A stretch of DNA of 64,000 nucleotides from Dryococelus australis (lineage: Eukaryota > Arthropoda > Insecta > Phasmatodea > Phasmatidae). Both the position numbers and the translations under genes were made by a program. The stretch's first letter is position 1; every line of letters starts with the position of its first letter. The stretch is taken from the NCBI GenBank assembly GCA_029891345.1, contig CM057009.1:297104466-297168465 (forward strand), written 5' to 3'. Shown piece after piece: positions 59,303 to 64,000 of this stretch. The notes under the pieces are model-generated. The model was not told where the DNA came from and searched no databases. It worked only from the letters and a program-made list of their open reading frames with translations.

Positions 59303-60424
59303 GCACGTGTCTCTGCAGTAAAACACACAGGTCACTGCTAGTATCAAAGCGAGTCTCACATTCAAACCGGAAATACCGTAATGGCGCCGCACATTGTATA
59401 TCTGACGCGCATAGTTTGCACACAACCAATGATAAGTGGATAAACCTAACTATTAATATTAGACTGTTTCCGAACAAAAGCGGAGACTAATACAGCACTA
59501 TGCAGCAAGCAGATAAAGCATCTACAACTTACAGCAACTGCAGGTTTTGCATGCAAGTTAACTGACAATCAAAATTTCGCTAATTCAGACAGTCATTCGT
59601 TTTACATTGCATGAAAGACAGAATCAGAGCAGCATGTGTATCTCTCATCAGTGCTGAGGTTCGCCGAGCAGCCGCGAACGTAAGAAGGAGAGCAGAGTCG
59701 TATCTGAAACAGGATGTTCGACATTTAGAACACTTATGAAGAGTGCTGTGTGCGAATGAGTGTTCCCAGTTCCCAGTTCACGGTAGTTCTCTCACACCAT
59801 ACCAGTATTTACAGTACACCCGACGTCCTTTTGATTGAACGTAAACTAGGTATGCACATCAGAAAAAACATATTTTTCGTAGATTGCCATGTGATTGTAG
59901 TAAGAATAGAAATACTTTTCGTTCAGTTTCATTGTGCGTAAACTACGCACATGCTTACATGATTTATTTTATTTTGCGTAATCTATGCACGTCACAAAAC
60001 ATCTGTCTTAGTAAATTTTGTCTCCTTTTAGACAATCTATCCAACGATAGCATATTCGACCTTTGTTACCATTTGAAATTTCAATGCTCACCGCCGTACC
60101 ACTAACTCCAGTATGTTCGGGGGAATGGAATTACTACGAATCGATGATTCATATAGGGTATAGTTATTACAATTTTTTCGCGAACCCCCGGTGTCGTTTT
60201 GTTTCCGAAAAAAAGGTGTGGTACGGGTGCTATGAATCAGCTTGTATATACAGGATGTATCACTTACGATGTATCATTAACGATTTATCATTAACGATGT
60301 ATCAAACAGCGCAGAGTGATAGAGGATCGCAATACACATAATTAATCAACTGCATGTGTACTGCAAGATTTTATTGTTTAGAAGCCATGTCATTTCATAG
60401 GAAATTATTTTCAATTTGCGTATA
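59303..60424. other. Unannotated DNA
   Basis: No gene recognised. GTATCA(C/T)-rich short repeats lie at 60255-60305 (CGATGTATCATTAACGAT-type). Confidence 0.4.
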
Positions 60425-60795
60425 TTGGGAAAATAACGACCAATTGGAGTACATTACGCCCAATCGGTGCAAATTACGCCCAGTTAGCGTAAATTGGGGC
60501 GAAGTATGCCCACATGGAGTAAATTACCCCCAATTAGCCTCATTTGAGGTAAAATATGTCAAAATGGCGTAAATAATGCCCAAATGGATTATATAATGCT
60601 AAATTAAAGTAAATGGGTGTGTTTGTTATAATTTACTGCGATTGGTTGAATTTTTCCCTAGTTTTCCCACATTTGACTTGCTTTACTCGGATTGCATATA
60701 ATTTACTCCAATTTATGCTATTTGGGCACATTATACTTTGACTGGGCATAAGTTACACCCATTTATGCTAATTAGGTTTAATTTACCATTAGTAG
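60425..60795. repeat. Minisatellite whose two halves are inverted
   Basis: In 60440-60600 units of about 21-24 bases resemble GGAGTAAATTACGCCCAATT. From about 60640 to 60790 the same unit appears as its complement (AATTTACTCCAATTTATGC, GGGCATAAGTTACACCC). The whole could fold back on itself. Confidence 0.75.
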
Positions 60796-60824
60796 TAGGA
60801 TTTGGGTGACATAGTCACAAGGCA

Positions 60825-61160
60825 TGAGGCGCAGGATCGCAGGATTCGGCTACCGCCATCTTGTTACGTCACCGTCCGCCATCTTTTCCCCCTTTTCCGC
60901 CAAAATTTCCCTTTTTTCCCTCAAAATCGACAAAAATACCCTAAGCATGTCCCTTTTTTCCCTAAGAATTTACCTTTTTTCCTTTAAAAATTCCCATTTT
61001 TCCCGGTGCAGGCGAGAGGGATTAGTGACCCCAGGATCAGGAATCAGCTATCTAGGTGACAGGGATCAGTGCCCCAGGGTCAGGCAGGAGACAGGGATCA
61101 GTGACCCAGGGGTCAGGAGGGCAGGACCTATGACATTCGACCTTTGACCCAAAAAATCCA
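60825..61160 (+). repeat. Recurrent block R2
   Basis: It shares with 56100-56590 the series CGCCATCTT, TTTTCCCTCAAAAT/CCCTTTTTTCCC, GGTGCAGGCGAGAGGGATTA/GTGACC, CAGGGATCAGTGACCC (internally tandem, two to three times, about 50 bases apart) and TTCGACCTTTGACCC. Confidence 0.72.
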
Positions 61161-61339
61161 AAACACTAAACAATTCCGAAAAAAATTCACAAAATTCACA
61201 AAAATATAATAAAAAATTATTTAAAATTTATTAAAAAACTATTATTAAAATTTATAAAAAAGATATTTAAAAATACTTCAATATACCAGAGGTCCCATAC
61301 CCAGTAAGCCATCTTGGTAGGTGACCACCATCTTAGTAG
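61161..61339. other. A/T-rich linker
   Basis: AAAATTTATAAAAA-type text, no gene. Confidence 0.5.
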
Positions 61340-61715
61340 ACATTACCCATCCACCATATTTGATGCAGACTAACTCGACCTTTACCCCATGACCTTGAAT
61401 ACAAAATCTCGAGAAAACACACATAACAGTCAACAAGCGTAATACAATACTGAGTACTACCACTATATTAGATGTATACTACTCTGACCTTGACCCCATG
61501 ACCTTGAATGACCTTGTAAACCAAAACTCGAGAAAAGTACATAAAATTCAACAAACATATTACATTACAGACTACCACGTGCATATTAGATGCAGACTAC
61601 TATGACCTTGACCCCATGACCTTGAATACAAAAGCTCGAGAAAAAGTACATTAAAGTCAGCAAACACATTACATTACAGACCACTATCACCTTATTAGAT
61701 GCAGGTGACCTTGAA
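61340..61715 (+). repeat. Tandem repeat, units of about 109-118 bp
   Basis: TTRGATGCAGACTA-type starts lie at 61362, 61471, 61589 and 61698, each followed by GACCTTGACCCCATGACCTT, CTCGAGAAAA and ACATTACAGA. A little over three units are present. The GACCTTGACC motif links it to blocks R1/R2. Confidence 0.88.
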
Positions 61716-61904
61716 ATTGTATGTTTATGTGACTAAACCAGACCCATCATACTAATAGCGACCAAATGCACGAGTATGTTATAATCCTGGTATGGATTAG
61801 CATTCTTATATGCTTAATTATTTAAAATTTAAATGTTTGTATTGCCAGGTCTCTGGAAACTTGGAATGTACGAGGGCAGCTAGGGCGATAATCATTCGTG
61901 CTCT
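61716..61904. other. Short unannotated stretch
   Basis: Nothing recognised. Confidence 0.4.
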
Positions 61905-62170
61905 TCTCAGACACCAATCCACCCAATCGACCACCAATCCATCACCACCCCACCATCAATCTACACTAATCCACCACCAATCCACCCAAACCAACACCAA
62001 TACACTATCAATCCACCACCAATCCTCCATCAATTCTCCACAAATCCACCACCAATTCTCCACCAATCCACTGCCAATCCACCATCAATCCACCGCCAAT
62101 CCACCACCAATTCACCACCAATCCTCCGCAATCCACCACCAATTCTCCTCAATCCTCACCAATTCTCCTC
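61905..62170 (+). repeat. CCACCAAT-type minisatellite
   Basis: Units near CCACCAATCCAC/CTCCACCAATTC, 11-13 bases, repeat about 20 times. The open frame across it (His/Gln/Ser/Pro repeats) is a by-product of the unit and not evidence for a gene. Confidence 0.9.
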
Positions 62171-62495
62171 AGTCTCTAGAAATCAATAGACTTGTCGGTT
62201 GCCTCTACCCATACATATAAGAAAAAAGATTCACCTGCTGTTTCCAAAATTTGCTCATATTGGCAGAGTTAATATCTGTGTATTCAATCAACTATCCACT
62301 TATTTTTATACTAAAGTCTTTATTATCATTATATATACAGATCTTAACGTTTATAAGCGTGTGCCCATAGCACCACTTTAAAGTTGTAAGAGATAAAAGG
62401 ATACGACACACAAAAAGAAACGGAAAACATTTATTTTATAATAAATATTTATTATTATTTTGTAATTACATTTTCAGAAGAAACAGTTCATCACA
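62171..62495. other. Noncoding DNA downstream of the zinc-finger gene
   Basis: The minus-strand gene ends at 62496. AATAAATATTTA near 62445 on the minus side (TAAATATTTATTATAAAATA) gives possible AATAAA-like polyadenylation context. Confidence 0.35.
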
Positions 62496-63319
62496 TCATC
62501 TGATATAACCCCAATCCTTAGGTTCTCTTATGATCGAAACCACCTCTTTCATAGTCGAGTAATCCCCACAGTGTTGCTTATCGCTCAAATATCTAAGTCT
62601 GTCTACAAGTTTATTGGGATCTACGGTAAACATATCGTCAATATACTTACCGTATTTTGCCTTCTTCGCATCACTTGTCGAAGGAAACTCGTTGGGGAAG
62701 TGTACGGAACCATCAAGGAAGTAATGATCGTCTTCAACATAATCATCATCAATGCTATCTTCATTATCTTCTTCACTTCCTGCTTAATCATAAATATCAG
62801 GTTTACTTTTCTTTGTAACAGGAGTTTTATGTTGATCGGTATTTAGAGCTGATGGTCGTTTATTAATAAATTCGTCACCACATGCGAACATCTTGCAAGT
62901 GTACATTCTGCACAAACCGACTGTACTGCACTCATTTCGCCTTTGGCATGAACTGTCTCGTAATAATCGTCCGTGGAAACAGTACCCGTCGATGTAGCAG
63001 GAGGTATTGATGATATCACTTGCTGGCTCCCAGTAGACGAACACTTGCAGAGCTGACTAACTTCCTTGAGTGTATCATCTTGCAAAAGCTGCATGTGACC
63101 ATTGTCGTAATGCTTCATCGCGCGAAAAGGTCTCATCGTACAGACTGTTCTCTCATGTCGTCGAACATTTCGACTATAGGTGAACACTCGATCGCAGACT
63201 CGATACTGGAGACAACCAGTTAGCGATGGTGCAGGTCGTGGCTCAATGTTAGTTGTGGTCAAAGACAGACCTTGGTTTTCGCAATTCATCTTTGTGGTAT
63301 AGCGAAAGAGCACTTCCAA
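62496..63319 (-). pseudogene. C2H2-type zinc-finger gene, copy 2, frameshifted
   Basis: From the Met at 63319 the peptide runs MNCENQGLSLTTTNIEPR to YRVCDRVFTYSRNVRRHE, a C2H2-like finger with its first Cys changed to Tyr and its last ligand Cys rather than His (RRHERTVC). RPF then opens a decayed second finger. Coding passes to another frame between about 62960 and 62850. That frame reads KRPSALNTDQHKTPVTKKSK, a basic stretch, then hits a TAA near 62783 and continues open: an acidic patch (GSEEDNEDSIDDDYVEDD) and the C-terminus YGKYIDDMF, PNKLVDRLRYLSDKQH, EVVSIIREPKDWGYIR, stop 62496-62498. That ending resembles, from memory, the C-termini of a common unnamed arthropod protein family. It is probably a decayed mobile or duplicated gene; the copy at 59.1-59.3 kb is its paralogue. 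Confidence 0.6.
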
Positions 63320-63619
63320 ATCGATGTTTACCTCACGGAGTCAGCACATCAACTGTCATTTTTTCTATACAAATGCAATTCTTTTAGTAGTAAAGCATCT
63401 AGCTTGTGCACATAAAATTGATATGTAAAATGGGAGCACTCTGAGAAAACCCAAATACTCATTCGTCCCAGATGAAAACACACAGGTACTTACATAATAA
63501 TATGTTATTTAAATATGCTTACAGGCATATGTATAGATCTAAAAAAAAAAATTTAAATTAATTTTATATTGCCATATTTATATGTACATACTTATATATA
63601 GACATTTAAATAAATATTA
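63320..63619. other. Upstream flank of zinc-finger copy 2
   Basis: GGGAGCACTCTGAGAAAACC (63432) to ACACACAGGTACT matches the flank of copy 1 (59228-59290). A stretch of about 120 bases lies between the coding part and this flank only in this copy. AT-rich text follows from 63540. Confidence 0.6.
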
Positions 63620-63905
63620 TAAATATATAAAAATTTATATGTACATTGTTATTTTAAAAATAAATTGAAAATAGTATTATATTTACATACTTATATACAA
63701 GTACCTATACATAATTATGCATAAGATAAATTAAAAATAACTTCGTGTTTACATACTTATAAACCTGTACATATACAAAGTTATGTATAAAATAAATTGA
63801 AATTAATTTAATATTTACATACTTATATACATATACCTATACTTAAATATGTATAAGATAAATTTGAAATAATTTAATATTTACATACTTATATACACAT
63901 AAGTA
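63620..63905 (+). repeat. 66-bp tandem satellite, AT-rich
   Basis: TTTACATACTTATA starts at 63682, 63748, 63814 and 63880, exactly 66 bases apart, with ATGYATAARATAAATTRAAA between. A degenerate lead-in begins before 63682. Confidence 0.93.
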
Positions 63906-63929
63906 GTAAGGCAATTTTATTTACAGACC

Positions 63930-64000
63930 TAGGAGAGGCAGCCGGGAGCCAACGGCCATGTTGAAAGTTTTTCTTCAAAAAATCACTCATTTTCGCACTA
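63930..64000 (+). repeat. Recurrent block R3, cut by the window edge
   Basis: GGCAGCCGGGAGCCAACGGC, then TTTTCTTCAAAAAATC and CATTTTCGCACTA, copies the start of block R1 (56115-56190). The rest lies beyond the window. Confidence 0.65.

Noticed and set aside
57430-62170. CRISPR-like array
   Set aside because: Repeats are degenerate or spacer-free satellites in a eukaryotic setting.
61810-62220. 136-residue frame rich in His, Gln, Ser and Pro
   Set aside because: It follows the CCACCAAT minisatellite unit and continues with no domain.

Overview
This window looks like eukaryotic nuclear DNA, most likely from an arthropod, with an insect of large, repeat-rich genome as my best guess. It is AT-rich and almost gene-free. 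It holds long (AT)n microsatellites and decayed transposons of several classes (hAT, three mariner-type pieces, a RAG1/Transib-like transposase, a Ty3/gypsy LTR element, a tRNA-derived SINE family and MITEs). I see no operons, bacterial signals, rRNA or clean tRNA gene. The species cannot be named from sequence alone.

Layout. 1-4.55 kb: a decayed transposon-type gene (open at the left edge) that has lost its catalytic middle and appears split by a second decayed transposase of RAG1/Transib type, a likely nested insertion. 5.3-6.35 kb: two copies of a MITE-like family, with a third at 50.1 kb. 7.9-8.1 kb: a mariner C-terminal scrap. 9.1-11.2 kb: a full-length but shattered hAT transposase. 12.5-19.2 kb: a Ty3/gypsy LTR retrotransposon with both LTRs, AAGT target duplications and a polypurine tract, coding for gag, protease, RT, RNase H and integrase, all broken. 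19-26.8 kb: nothing recognised. 26.8-44.5 kb: seven SINE copies (three with clear target duplications), a foldback inverted repeat, a 1.34-kb mariner element with unusually long terminal inverted repeats, another mariner remnant, and a small MITE lying against a SINE. 47.8-48.9 kb: the one GC/CpG-rich tract, with an ATG in good context followed by a splice donor; it is the best candidate for a host gene start. 50-50.9 kb: a composite repeat. 55.4-64 kb: a differently textured region built from satellites, minisatellites and a recurrent block, and containing two diverged copies of a small C2H2 zinc-finger gene on the minus strand and a splice-flanked acidic reading frame.

No pathway links the genes. 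The window reads as a graveyard of mobile DNA with perhaps one host promoter/first exon near 48.7 kb. The parts that most deserve a second look are the nested RAG1-like/transposon pair at the left end and the repeat-bounded zinc-finger region at the right end. All family assignments come from motifs recognised by eye; no database search was run.
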